18,808 nucleotides of DNA from an uncultured Haemophilus sp. (GCA_902481695.1 CABSXY010000007.1:1-18808), one strand, 5' to 3'. Shown: positions 5,657-14,067, numbered from the stretch's first letter. Notes: generated by a model from the letters alone, not told the origin. Program-made: numbers and translations.

Positions 5657-6727
5657 ATGGCAAAGTTAGAAATAAAAAATATTACAAAAAAATTTGGTGA
5701 CTTTTACGCAGCAAATAATATTACTTTTATCGCGGAAGAAGGCGAGTTTGTCACCTTATTAGGACCAAGTGGCTGTGGTAAAACCTCCTTATTAAAATTA
5801 ATCGCTGGATTTCATGTGGCTGACGAAGGTGAAATCCTTATCGGAGGAAAAAATGTTAACAATGTTCCTCCAGAAAAACGCAATACAGCCATGTGTTTCC
5901 AATCTTATGCCCTTTTCCCTCACCTCAACGTTTCTCATAATATTTGCTATGGTTTAAAGCAACGTAAAATTGATATTGAAGAACAAAAACAGCGTTTAGA
6001 TCTCGCATTGAAGCAAATGGATTTAGAATTTCATAAATTGAAATTACCTAATGAGCTTTCTGGAGGTCAACAACAGCGTGTCGCATTAGCCAGAGCCATG
6101 GTTACTCGTCCAGATGTGATTTTATTTGATGAACCACTTTCTAACTTAGATGCCAAATTACGCGAAAGTGTACGTTTTGAAATTAAGCAACTCTCAAAAC
6201 AATATAATTTAACTAGTATTTATGTGACTCACGATCAGGCTGAAGCCCTAACTATGTCAGATAAAATCATCGTGTTAAATAAGGGCTCTATTGAGCAAAT
6301 TGGCTCTCCTCAAGATATTTATCATCATCCTAAAAACCGCTTTGTGGCAGATTTTATTGGCATTGCCAATATCACGGAAGCCAATGTGAAAAACATCGGT
6401 GACAATCTTTATGCAGTGAGTTCTATTTTTGGCGATTTCACCGTATTTTCTGAGAAAAAACCGGAATCAGAACGAATTTATATTTGCTTTCGACCGGAAG
6501 ACATTGAATTGTTACCAAACGCACAAACGGAAGCGGAAAACCAAATTACAGTAGATATCATCAACACCGCTTTTATGGGCAATATCACGGAAGTGCAAGG
6601 AGTCATTAAGCGTAATGATGAAGAGAAAAAATTACGCCTGCAACTAACAAAATGCCCGAATTTGAGCGATAAACTCACCTTTACGGTTCCCCGCCATGCG
6701 ATTAAATTCTTGGAGTCCGTAAAATGA
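5657..6727 (+). CDS. ABC importer ATPase (356 aa)
   Basis: A complete importer ATPase: Walker A GPSGCGKT (36-43), Q-loop Gln82, signature LSGGQQQ (134-140), Walker B VILFDEP (154-160) and switch His192. A C-terminal TOBE-like regulatory region follows (about 240-356). It belongs to the PotA/FbpC-like class that powers uptake of polyamines, ferric iron, phosphonates and related solutes. The start at 5657 gives MAKLEIKNITKKFG, the usual N-terminus; the upstream in-frame ATG at 5615 would read through a leader hairpin. Its stop overlaps the next gene's start in ATGA. The substrate cannot be told from this subunit. A CRP-like site and a promoter precede it. Confidence 0.93.
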   Translation: MAKLEIKNITKKFGDFYAANNITFIAEEGEFVTLLGPSGCGKTSLLKLIAGFHVADEGEILIGGKNVNNVPPEKRNTAMCFQSYALFPHLNVSHNICYGLKQRKIDIEEQKQRLDLALKQMDLEFHKLKLPNELSGGQQQRVALARAMVTRPDVILFDEPLSNLDAKLRESVRFEIKQLSKQYNLTSIYVTHDQAEALTMSDKIIVLNKGSIEQIGSPQDIYHHPKNRFVADFIGIANITEANVKNIGDNLYAVSSIFGDFTVFSEKKPESERIYICFRPEDIELLPNAQTEAENQITVDIINTAFMGNITEVQGVIKRNDEEKKLRLQLTKCPNLSDKLTFTVPRHAIKFLESVK

Positions 6728-7593
6728 AAAGTCTCAAAAATGATGTAAAAGCATGGTTATTGCTATGCAGCGGTTTAGGTACGATCCTATTTTTAATGGG
6801 GTCCACATTCTACATTGTCGTCTCTCAAAGCCTTGGTTTATACAGTATGGGCGGGGAAGAAAGCCAATTTAGTTTGGAGTATTGGCAAGCCGTATTAAAT
6901 AGTCCTGTATTCCAAAATTCGTATATTTATTCCGTAAAAGTGTCTTTACTAGGGGCGATTTTATCCATCATCGTGGCTTATCCCATTGCCATGTGGTTGC
7001 GTAAAAAATTACCAGCCAAGGTAACAATTATAACTATCTTGCGGGCGCCTATGTTGGTACCTGGATTAGTTGCAGCCTTCTTGTTCGTCAATATGATTTC
7101 TTACCACGGCATTCTTAACGAAGTATTCGTTTATTTAGGCATTTGGGACGAACCGAAAACCCTACAAAATGACGAATTTGGCTGGGGGGTAGTAATTTTA
7201 CAAATGTGGAAAAACATTCCTTTTGCTTTAATTCTTATTGGTGGCGCGGTTAATTCGTTGAAAACCGATTTATTAGATGCCGCTGCAAATTTAGGTTCGA
7301 GCCCTTGGCAACGTTTTCGTTATGTCATCTTTCCGCTGACCTTAAGTGCGGTACAAGTTTCCTTTATTTTAATATTTATCGGCGCACTCGGTGATTTCGC
7401 CTTTTATAGTATTGCAGGTCCTCGTAGTACCTATTCTTTAGCACGTTTAATGCAAATGTCTGCCTATGAATTTGAAGAGTGGAATCAAAGTGCGGTCATG
7501 GCATTAACTATTATGTTGACCTCTGCCTTCTTCACCATCCTAGTGTCATTATTGATTAAACCATTAGCCGTCAAACGTGGAGAAGTCAAATGA
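6724..7593 (+). CDS. ABC importer permease, first subunit (289 aa)
   Basis: An inner-membrane permease of the PotB/FbpB-like class with about six hydrophobic helices, starting with one at about 11-34. It has the cytoplasmic EAA-type loop that contacts the ATPase (DAAANLGSSPWQRFRY then IFP, about 185-204). Its start overlaps the ATPase stop and its stop overlaps the next permease start, both by 4 bases, so the three cytoplasmic/membrane parts are translationally coupled. Two uptake signals lie in the gene (7344-7352, 7488-7496). It would form a heterodimer with the next gene product. Confidence 0.92.
   Translation: MKSLKNDVKAWLLLCSGLGTILFLMGSTFYIVVSQSLGLYSMGGEESQFSLEYWQAVLNSPVFQNSYIYSVKVSLLGAILSIIVAYPIAMWLRKKLPAKVTIITILRAPMLVPGLVAAFLFVNMISYHGILNEVFVYLGIWDEPKTLQNDEFGWGVVILQMWKNIPFALILIGGAVNSLKTDLLDAAANLGSSPWQRFRYVIFPLTLSAVQVSFILIFIGALGDFAFYSIAGPRSTYSLARLMQMSAYEFEEWNQSAVMALTIMLTSAFFTILVSLLIKPLAVKRGEVK
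7344..7352 (+). repeat. DNA uptake signal in the first permease gene
   Basis: Exact AAGTGCGGT, followed by ACAAGTTT. Confidence 0.9.
7488..7496 (+). repeat. second DNA uptake signal in the first permease gene
   Basis: Exact AAGTGCGGT preceded by A and followed by CATGG, 135 bases after the previous copy in the same orientation. Confidence 0.9.
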
Positions 7594-8441
7594 GTAGTTC
7601 CGTACAAATCACAACGAAAAATGGTCGATTAATCGCACGTATTTCCTTAGCGTTCTTTATTCTTGCTAATTTTATTTGGTTGTTCCTACCCTTTTTAATG
7701 GCAGGTTTATGGTCATTGGTAGATCCCGCTAAACCGTGGAGTTATCCAGATATTTTCCCTCAATCATTATCTTTTGAACGTTGGAAAATTGTATGGGAAA
7801 CCACCTCTTTACCTGAAGCAATGTTTAATAGCTATACCATTGCGCCTACGGTTTCTCTGATCACTATTTTACTCTCTCTCCCAACAGCTTATGCATTTGG
7901 ACGAATGGAGTTTAGAGGTAAAAAATTAGCAGAATTATTAACACTGATTCCATTGGTTATTCCAGGCATGATTATTGCCCTATTCTTTAGCCGTATGTTA
8001 TTGGATTTAAATATTAATAATCCATTCATCGGCATTGTTATTGGGCATGTTGTACTCACGTTACCTTATGCTATTCGGATTTTATCCGCGGGATTTTCTT
8101 CTGTGCCGCAAGACCTCATTGATGCTAGCCGTGACTTAGGTGCATCTAAATTTACCGTTTTCAAAGACGTGTATATGCCGATGTTAAAACCAAGTTTTTT
8201 AGCATCAATTATTTTCTGTTTAGTGAAAAGTATTGAAGAGTTTGCTATCGCTTTCGTTATCGGCTCACCAGACTTTATTACCGTGCCAACCATTTTATAT
8301 TCCTTCCTCGGTTATTCTTTTATTCGTCCGAATGCGGCCGTTGTATCGATTATTTTGTTGGTACCAAACATTATTTTAATGATGATTATCGAAAAATTGT
8401 TGAAAGGGAATTATCTCTCTCAATCCACAGGAAAAGCATAA
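7590..8441 (+). CDS. ABC importer permease, second subunit (283 aa)
   Basis: A PotC/FbpB-like permease with about six transmembrane segments and the EAA-type loop DASRDLGASKFTVFKDVYMP (about 178-197). It forms the second half of the channel with the preceding permease. Translation is coupled to it by a 4-base ATGA overlap, and the binding-protein gene follows after 19 bases with its own strong ribosome binding site. Family assignment is secure; substrate is not. Confidence 0.92.
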   Translation: MSSSVQITTKNGRLIARISLAFFILANFIWLFLPFLMAGLWSLVDPAKPWSYPDIFPQSLSFERWKIVWETTSLPEAMFNSYTIAPTVSLITILLSLPTAYAFGRMEFRGKKLAELLTLIPLVIPGMIIALFFSRMLLDLNINNPFIGIVIGHVVLTLPYAIRILSAGFSSVPQDLIDASRDLGASKFTVFKDVYMPMLKPSFLASIIFCLVKSIEEFAIAFVIGSPDFITVPTILYSFLGYSFIRPNAAVVSIILLVPNIILMMIIEKLLKGNYLSQSTGKA

Positions 8442-8460
8442 TTTTCACAAGGAGCATCTT

Positions 8461-9552
8461 ATGCAAAAAAATATCCGTAAACTTCTATCCATTGGTCTTA
8501 CCGCTGCCGCCTTGGCTGTCAGTACTTTCGCCTCAGCTTCCACTGACTTAAGTGGTAAATCTTGGAGTGAAATCGAAGAACTCGCTAAAAAAGAAGGAAA
8601 ATTGACAGTTAGCGTTTGGTATTTGCAGCCGCAATTCCGTAATTTTGTCAAAGAGTTTGAAAATCAATACGGTATTAAAGTCAAAGTACCTGAAGGCACC
8701 TTGGACGGTAATATCAATAAACTGATTGCTGAAAAAAATCTAGAAACCGGCAAAATGGATGTGGTTGTGTTAAATGCTGACCGTTTAGGCAACGTAGCGA
8801 AAAATGACATTCTTGTAAAACTCAATAACTTACCAAATTTCGATAAACTAAATCACCACTTACAAGGTGTTGAATTAGGCGATATGGCTGTAGGTTACTG
8901 GGGTAATCAAACCGGTCTAGCTTATGATCCTATGCGAATCAAAGAAGAGGAATTGCCACAATCTTGGGCTGACATGGAAAGCTATATTGATAAAAATCCA
9001 AAAAAATTCGGCTATTCAGATCCAAATGGCGGCAGCTCTGGTAACGCCTTCATTCAACGAGCTTTAGTGTACATCAATGGTGATTATGATTATCGTACCG
9101 ATAAAATCGATGAAGCACAGATTGCTAATTGGAAGAAAACCTGGGATTGGTTCAGCAGTAAAAAAGATGCGCTAATCCGTACCGCTTCGAATGCTGATAG
9201 TTTAACCCGTTTAAACGACGGTGAGTTAGTAATTGTCTCAGCATGGCAAGATCACTTGTTCAGCTTGCAAAAACAAGGTGCAATTACTGACCGTTTAAAA
9301 TTCTATGTACCAAAATTTGGGATGCCTGGCGGTGGTAATGTTGTAACCGTAGCAAAAAATGCACCGAACCCAGCCGCATCACTTGTTTTCGTGCATTGGA
9401 TTACCTCACCTGAAGTACAACAGAAATTAAACCAAGAATTCGGTGTTCGTCCACTCAATAGTGAATCTGGTTTGAAAGATACTATTTTCTTCTCAACACC
9501 ATGGCGTAAAGCCGAAATGGAAGCCTTCACAAAAGAGGTTATTTCGAGATAA
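8461..9552 (+). CDS. periplasmic solute-binding protein of the ABC importer (363 aa)
   Basis: The gene has AAGGAG before its start and encodes a signal peptide ending in FASA (about 1-26). The mature protein is an extracellular solute-binding protein of the type-1/PotD-Fbp-like superfamily: GKLTVSVWYLQPQFRNFVKEFENQYGIKV at the start, MAVGYWGNQTGLAYDP in the middle (about 141-156), and a C-terminal VHWITSPEVQQKLNQEFGVRPLN. It lacks the paired-tyrosine pattern I would look for in a ferric-ion binder. The ligand could be a polyamine, a sugar phosphate, a sugar acid or another small solute. Its place at the end of the operon after a stronger ribosome binding site fits the higher amount of binding protein such systems need. 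Confidence 0.9.
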   Translation: MQKNIRKLLSIGLTAAALAVSTFASASTDLSGKSWSEIEELAKKEGKLTVSVWYLQPQFRNFVKEFENQYGIKVKVPEGTLDGNINKLIAEKNLETGKMDVVVLNADRLGNVAKNDILVKLNNLPNFDKLNHHLQGVELGDMAVGYWGNQTGLAYDPMRIKEEELPQSWADMESYIDKNPKKFGYSDPNGGSSGNAFIQRALVYINGDYDYRTDKIDEAQIANWKKTWDWFSSKKDALIRTASNADSLTRLNDGELVIVSAWQDHLFSLQKQGAITDRLKFYVPKFGMPGGGNVVTVAKNAPNPAASLVFVHWITSPEVQQKLNQEFGVRPLNSESGLKDTIFFSTPWRKAEMEAFTKEVISR

Positions 9553-9557
9553 ACAAT

Positions 9558-9581
9558 AAACCGCACTTTAACGTGCGGTTT
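9558..9581. terminator. terminator after the ABC importer operon
   Basis: Stem AAACCGCAC (9558-9566) with GTGCGGTTT (9573-9581) and a 6-base loop, followed by ACTTTT. The left arm contains an exact uptake signal (9560-9568); the right arm has one base changed (ACGTGCGGT). It may also serve the convergent transporter gene. Confidence 0.75.
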
Positions 9582-9598
9582 ACTTTTATAGGCTAATA

Positions 9599-9607
9599 AA
9601 GTGCGGT
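9599..9607 (+). repeat. DNA uptake signal between converging genes
   Basis: Exact AAGTGCGGT preceded by A and followed by CAGTTTT, just past the stop of the minus-strand transporter gene. Confidence 0.9.
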
Positions 9608-9622
9608 CAGTTTTAACCACAT

Positions 9623-11008
9623 TTACAACCAAACAAAATAAGTCATGCTGCCGATGATGGCGATACAGAATAGGTTTAGAATCAAACCAACTTTGGCCAT
9701 ATCGAGTTGTTTTACATGTCCAGTTGCAAACACAATAGCATTTGGCGGTGTGGCGATTGGTAGCATAAATGCACAACTTGCCCCACAAGCGATAATTGCG
9801 GCTAAAGCGATAGGCGGTAAATTCATGGATTGTGCCACTGAAATCACAATTGGCATAATCAATGCAGCACTGGCGGTATTCGATGTGAATTCTGTTAAGA
9901 AAATAATAAATGCAGTTATCACAAAGCAAAGTACCCAAAGTGGTTTGGTTTGTACAAACTGAACGATGCTATCCGCCATAATCTTACTGGCACCCGAATC
10001 TTTCATCACAATGCTGAGTGTCAAACCACCACCAAATAAAACGAGTACGCCCCATTCAACACGTTCTTGAATTTCTTTCCAACTTGCGACACCTGAAACA
10101 CAAATAAAGATCACAACGCATAGCGCAATCACCGTATCAAAGTTTTCGATTTTTTTCGGTAACTCAAGAAATGCACTAATCCATGGATTCAAGAGGGAAC
10201 TGAAAAGTAACATAATCGCCATACCGATAAAGATCAGCAAAGTAATGATATTTTTTCGATTAAAGCTGACTTTCTCAAGTGACGGATTAAATTCCACAGA
10301 AAAGTCTGGACGTAAAATCACCCATAAAGAAAAAATCATTGAAGGCACAAGCAGTACCATCACTGGGAAACCGTAACCTAACCATTCCGTGAAGGTCACT
10401 TGAATTTGAGACGCCAAAATCGCATTCGGCGCACTTCCTACTAATGTACCAATACCACCGATACTGGCACTAAATGCCATCCCTAACAAGACAAAAGCAT
10501 ACAATCGATGATTTTTCTCTGCATTGATACCTTTTAGCATGCCCATCGTGAGCGGTAACATCATCGCCGCCACAGCGGTGTTGTTAATCCACATGGAAAG
10601 GAATGTCGTTGCGGTGAAAAGGTAGGTAATAGAAAGTTTTAAGTTTCCTTTGGCCAAACGGATAATGTAATTTGCAATAATCTTGTCTAGATTCTGAATC
10701 TGTAATACCGCAGCTACCACAAATCCCCCAAAGAACATATAAATAATTGGGGTAGAGAATGGTGCAAGCGCTTTTTGTGTATTAATCAAACCTAATCCAA
10801 TGGCCACAACAGGCACCATAAGGGATGTCACGGTAATATTAAAGGCTTCCGTTAACCATAAAATACCAATAAAAATCAGCAAGGCTAGCCCGCGATTCTC
10901 TTGAGCAGAAAACGGCAGTATTTTGATTAACACCAACATGAAGACAAAGTCTAAGGCAAGAATAATGAGACTTTTATATTTAGAGAGAAAGGTTTGTTGA
11001 GTTTGCAT
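9623..11008 (-). CDS. DASS (SLC13-type) anion/sodium symporter (461 aa)
   Basis: A polytopic membrane protein of the divalent anion:sodium symporter family, whose members take up C4-dicarboxylates, citrate or sulfate with sodium ions. It has about 11 or 12 hydrophobic segments, the second signature SNT at 376-378 (TEFTSNTASAALIMPI) and the family signature MLPIATPPNAIVFATG (about 415-430). The first signature reads NNT at 142-144 (MWINNTAVAAMMLPL) where many members have SNT. The ATG at 11008 is chosen because AGGAG (11016-11020, read on the minus strand) is 7 bases away; an in-frame TTG at 11014 is too close to it. The gene stands alone, convergent with the ABC importer and divergent from a glycosyltransferase-like gene. 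The substrate is not determined. Confidence 0.9.
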   Translation of the reverse strand: MQTQQTFLSKYKSLIILALDFVFMLVLIKILPFSAQENRGLALLIFIGILWLTEAFNITVTSLMVPVVAIGLGLINTQKALAPFSTPIIYMFFGGFVVAAVLQIQNLDKIIANYIIRLAKGNLKLSITYLFTATTFLSMWINNTAVAAMMLPLTMGMLKGINAEKNHRLYAFVLLGMAFSASIGGIGTLVGSAPNAILASQIQVTFTEWLGYGFPVMVLLVPSMIFSLWVILRPDFSVEFNPSLEKVSFNRKNIITLLIFIGMAIMLLFSSLLNPWISAFLELPKKIENFDTVIALCVVIFICVSGVASWKEIQERVEWGVLVLFGGGLTLSIVMKDSGASKIMADSIVQFVQTKPLWVLCFVITAFIIFLTEFTSNTASAALIMPIVISVAQSMNLPPIALAAIIACGASCAFMLPIATPPNAIVFATGHVKQLDMAKVGLILNLFCIAIIGSMTYFVWL

Positions 11009-11012
11009 ATAC

Positions 11013-11040
11013 AATCTCCTATAAAACGATAGGGGAGATT
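11013..11040 (-). promoter_or_regulatory. leader hairpin covering the DASS transporter ribosome binding site
   Basis: AATCTCC at 11013-11019 pairs with GGAGATT at 11034-11040. The stem continues inward as TAT/ATA after a 2-base bulge, with a 6-base loop. On the minus-strand mRNA the 3' arm contains AGGAG, the ribosome binding site of the ATG at 11008. Confidence 0.55.
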
Positions 11041-11088
11041 ATTAATTAGCATTTAACCGAAAAAATTGAAACATATTTTTAACAAATT

Positions 11089-11104
11089 TGTGACACGCTT
11101 CAAA
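11089..11104. promoter_or_regulatory. CRP-like site between the DASS transporter and the glycosyltransferase-like gene
   Basis: TGTGA, six bases, TCAAA: nine of ten core positions match the CRP consensus, with A/T flanks. A transporter for a carbon source is a plausible target. Confidence 0.45.
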
Positions 11105-11172
11105 CTATTTTTCTTAAATAATAAATTTCTTTTCTACAAATCGCCTCAAAAGCATTTCTCGCTGATTTCGAG

Positions 11173-11178
11173 TATAAT
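11173..11178 (+). promoter_or_regulatory. -10 box TATAAT for the glycosyltransferase-like gene
   Basis: A perfect TATAAT ends 37 bases before the start codon at 11216. No good -35 is seen at normal spacing, so this promoter is uncertain. Confidence 0.4.
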
Positions 11179-11215
11179 TTTTAAAAACAAGAATTAAATG
11201 AGATGGAGAATATGA

Positions 11216-12748
11216 ATGCACGAAAATAAGGGTGTAGCAATTCAGCTTTGTGATAAAGATTTCCTTAATAATTTTAACCCAGATTTCCTTGCTTTATACG
11301 ATCTCAATACTTGGGATAAATCCATGGGTTCACGGGATCGACTTAACCTCGTCAAAGAAGCCTCTGTCGATGCCATTCTTGTTGATAGTAGCTTATCCTA
11401 CAATACTGATAGCTTGCTTTGTTGGGGGGCAACATTAAAAACTGGAGGATATCTAATTTTAGAAGCCATTGAGTATTGTCATCCACAAATACTGGCTGAC
11501 AACTTAGAGATGATATTTGAGTACCAACCTATATCAGAGAAATCTCACGTTTGGTTTTTGCGTAAAAGAGCGCTTGCTGATCAAGAAAGTCTTAAACAAA
11601 ATCTCAGCCATCAACTGCTCAATCATCCAATTACGGATTACCGAGTACAAAACGCACTTAACCAATTAGAGCAAAGCTATCCTTATGATGATTTAGCTGC
11701 CTATACTCGCACCCAAATTTATAATACACAAGAGTTGACCGACGCCGCTTTAAGCGCTTGGAATAATTATTTTTTTCGCGCTCCTAAAGCTAATATACAT
11801 TATTTCAGCACTCTACAAAGATTAAGTGCGGGAGATTATCATCGAGGATTTTATCAACGAGAATTTATTCTCTACAATAAGCACTCCTTGCGTAGTAGAA
11901 TTCATCCTTCCTTAGAAATATTAGATAAACAATGGAAAGGCGAACCTCTAATTGATCAACGTTTGGTTGTATGGAGTGAATTTGGCTTGGGTGATGAAAT
12001 TATGTTCTCGCAATTGGCTCACTATCTCAAAAACCAACAGCCTAAACAATTAATTTTTATCGTCCAACCACCCATTGTGGATATCATCAAATCTCATCCC
12101 GATATTGATATCGTAATAAGTTCTGACGAATGGCATGACCAGCATATTGAGTTTGATTATTGGGTTTATCCTCATTCAATTTTAGCTCATGTAACAGAAC
12201 CATTTGATACGCTACCTAAACGCATACCTTATTTATTTGCAGATCCCGCACTTATTGACAAAATGGCTCAGCATATAAATAAAACTGAAGGATTAAAGAT
12301 TGGATTAGCATGGCGAGGCTCCTCAGAGCACGAAAACGATATCCATCGTTCAATTCATGATTTAACACAAGTTGAATCGTTATTATCCAAAACATCTCAT
12401 CATTGGTTCTGCCTACAAAAAGATCTCAACGAAGCTGAGCAAAGTCTTATGGCGCATTATCAAATACCGCTTATTGGACCAACTTGTCAAAATTTTAGTG
12501 ATACTGCGGCAGCGATAGCAAACTTAGATCTCGTGGTGACAGTGGATACTTCTATTGCACATTTAGCTGGCGCGATGAATATTCCCACTTTTTTAATGCT
12601 CGCATTTATCAAAGATTGGCGTTGGGGGTTTAAAGAAAATAATCTGTGGTATCCATCCATAAAAGCTTTTCACCAACGCGCTCCTCTATATTGGCCAACC
12701 GTCATTGAGGATGTTATTAAAGCCATCAAACAATTCGCTTCTAAATAA
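11216..12748 (+). CDS. GT-B glycosyltransferase-like protein, family 9 type C-terminus (510 aa)
   Basis: The C-terminal 260 residues have the layout of heptosyltransferase-like (GT9) proteins: VVWSEFGLGDEIMFSQLAHYL (251-271), GLAWRGSS (363-370) and the nucleotide-sugar segment VTVDTSIAHLAGAM (441-454), then DWRWGF and WYPSIKAFHQ. The same C-terminus is common in TPR-linked proteins. Residues 120-245 look helical. The first 115 residues resemble the second half of a Rossmann methyltransferase (VDAILVDSSL at 51-60, LKTGGYLILEAIEY at 74-87), with no visible SAM-binding glycine loop. The start at 11216 has GGAG at 7 bases; the nearby ATG at 11212 is in another frame and stops after five codons. 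It stands alone between terminator and promoter signals. A role in surface glycan or protein glycosylation is an inference. Confidence 0.75.
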   Translation: MHENKGVAIQLCDKDFLNNFNPDFLALYDLNTWDKSMGSRDRLNLVKEASVDAILVDSSLSYNTDSLLCWGATLKTGGYLILEAIEYCHPQILADNLEMIFEYQPISEKSHVWFLRKRALADQESLKQNLSHQLLNHPITDYRVQNALNQLEQSYPYDDLAAYTRTQIYNTQELTDAALSAWNNYFFRAPKANIHYFSTLQRLSAGDYHRGFYQREFILYNKHSLRSRIHPSLEILDKQWKGEPLIDQRLVVWSEFGLGDEIMFSQLAHYLKNQQPKQLIFIVQPPIVDIIKSHPDIDIVISSDEWHDQHIEFDYWVYPHSILAHVTEPFDTLPKRIPYLFADPALIDKMAQHINKTEGLKIGLAWRGSSEHENDIHRSIHDLTQVESLLSKTSHHWFCLQKDLNEAEQSLMAHYQIPLIGPTCQNFSDTAAAIANLDLVVTVDTSIAHLAGAMNIPTFLMLAFIKDWRWGFKENNLWYPSIKAFHQRAPLYWPTVIEDVIKAIKQFASK

Positions 12749-12750
12749 AC

Positions 12751-12782
12751 AACAAACCGCACCTAAAAGTGCGGTCTGTTTT
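12751..12782. terminator. bidirectional terminator between converging genes
   Basis: The arms at 12751-12762 and 12769-12780 pair at 11 of 12 positions around a 6-base loop, followed by TT on the plus strand. The core is ACCGCAC/GTGCGGT, and the right side contains an exact uptake signal (12767-12775). It lies just after the glycosyltransferase-like gene and before the end of the minus-strand MFS gene. Confidence 0.7.
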
Positions 12783-12793
12783 GCTTTCATTTT

Positions 12794-14020
12794 TTATTGT
12801 TGCATACGAGCTTGAATACGTTCTGGCAATCTTAATCCAACGAGAGCAACAAGGACAATTGTCCAGAATAAGGTCACATACACAAGGGCTGAACCAAGTC
12901 CGACTCTTTCGCTAAGTGCCGCGGCAATCACAGGAGACACCCCACCGCCAATCGCAGCGAAGTTATAGATGAAACCAATACCTGTGCTTCGCATTTCAGC
13001 CGGGAAGAAAGTCGCCATATATTTTGGTACTAAACCGGCAATCCCTAAGTTTGTTGCGAGTAAGAAGAAGAGCAAGGCACCAAGCGCTAATACATTATTT
13101 TCTGGCAAATAGAATACTGGGAAGAGGAAGAAAAGCGATAATAATAAGCTATATACAAAGGTTTTCTTCTCACCCAATTTATCCCCGATAAAGCCAGCAA
13201 TTAAGGTACCGATGAGGATACCAAAGCCTGCCCAGAACATCAGTGATTTCACATTTTCAGCATAGCCGTTTTCTTTGAGGTAGAGTGGAAGTAAGCCCAC
13301 TACCGGCCAGTTTACGGAGAAAATTGAATAGCAAACTAAGAAAATAATTAAGGTGATTGGTAATTGTTTTTTAGTGAATAGGTCAGTAAGTGGAACTTTA
13401 TTCACTTTACCCGCTGCTTTCGCTTGAGCCCATTCTTCACTTTCAGGGGCATGGCGACGAACGTAGAGCACTAAAGCGACTGGTGCTAAACCAATGAAGA
13501 AAGCCATACGCCAACCATAAGTTTGAGACACCCAAGGAATCACTTGAGAAGCAAGAATATTACCAATGGAGAAACCACTCACTAAGAATGCACTGGCTTT
13601 TGTACGTAAATGTTGTGGCCAGCTTTCAATGGCATAAGAGGAAGAACAAGCATATTCACCCGCCATCCCCATACCGATAATCATACGGAAGATGAAAAGC
13701 CAAATATAACTGGTGGATAATCCGCACAAGAAGGTTCCGACAGAATACGTAATAATGGAAACAATCATCGCCAAACGACGACCATATTTATCGGCAAAAC
13801 TACCAAAAATCGCCCCACCTAATGGACGTGCGACGAAAGCTGCAAGTAATAATGTGGATGTTTCCGTTGTGCTCATGGCGAATTCCTTTTGAATATCCAA
13901 AAGCACATAAGTGATAAGCATATAATCGAAGCCATCAAAAACATAACCTAACCAAGCCGCAAATAACGCTTTTTTTTGCGTAGGACTGACTTCTTTATAC
14001 CATGGTAATGATGTTGTCAT
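12794..14020 (-). CDS. nanX: NanX (YjhB)-like MFS transporter for anhydro/dehydro sialic acids
   Basis: A 408-residue MFS permease with about 12 transmembrane segments and no long central insertion. Motif A is GSFADKYGRR (73-82). The segments PWYKEVSPTQKKALFAAWLGYVFDGFD, GMAGEYACSSSYAIESWP (118-135) and KASAFLVSGFSIGNI closely match what I recall of Escherichia coli YjhB (NanX, about 405 residues). The related sialic-acid carrier NanT is longer, with extra helices. NanX takes up 2,7-anhydro-Neu5Ac and 2,3-didehydro-Neu5Ac. GGAGG lies 6 bases before the start. It is divergent from a GntR-type regulator and a NanY-like enzyme, which supports the assignment strongly. A different acidic sugar remains possible. 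Confidence 0.75.
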   Translation of the reverse strand: MTTSLPWYKEVSPTQKKALFAAWLGYVFDGFDYMLITYVLLDIQKEFAMSTTETSTLLLAAFVARPLGGAIFGSFADKYGRRLAMIVSIITYSVGTFLCGLSTSYIWLFIFRMIIGMGMAGEYACSSSYAIESWPQHLRTKASAFLVSGFSIGNILASQVIPWVSQTYGWRMAFFIGLAPVALVLYVRRHAPESEEWAQAKAAGKVNKVPLTDLFTKKQLPITLIIFLVCYSIFSVNWPVVGLLPLYLKENGYAENVKSLMFWAGFGILIGTLIAGFIGDKLGEKKTFVYSLLLSLFFLFPVFYLPENNVLALGALLFFLLATNLGIAGLVPKYMATFFPAEMRSTGIGFIYNFAAIGGGVSPVIAAALSERVGLGSALVYVTLFWTIVLVALVGLRLPERIQARMQQ

Positions 14021-14051
14021 AACAACCTCCCTTCCTTGTATTTGAGAATTT

Positions 14052-14067
14052 TGTGGTTTAGATCACA
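14052..14067. promoter_or_regulatory. CRP-like site in the nanX / regulator intergenic region
   Basis: TGTGG, six bases, TCACA: nine of ten core positions match TGTGA-N6-TCACA. The centre is about 70 bases before the likely start of the rightward transcript and about 40 bases before the nanX start codon, so it could serve both directions. Confidence 0.6.

Noticed and set aside
5657..9552. ABC operon as hitABC/fbpABC or afuABC iron transport
   Set aside because: The binding protein lacks the iron-binding tyrosine pair pattern I can recognise, and there are two separate permeases rather than a fused one; the substrate is left open.
9303..9938. Long minus-strand open frame across the end of the binding-protein gene and the start of the next
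   Set aside because: It lies antisense to the binding protein and overlaps the true DASS frame; the translation is rich in Cys, His and Tyr without family features, and there is no ribosome binding site.
11041..11215. Riboswitch or small RNA gene in the long divergent gap
   Set aside because: Apart from the hairpin at 11013-11040, the CRP-like site and a TATAAT box, it is AT-rich sequence with no recognisable RNA motif.
12794..14020. MFS protein as NanT
   Set aside because: It is about 90 residues shorter than NanT and lacks its extra central helices; sequence and neighbour fit NanX (YjhB) better.
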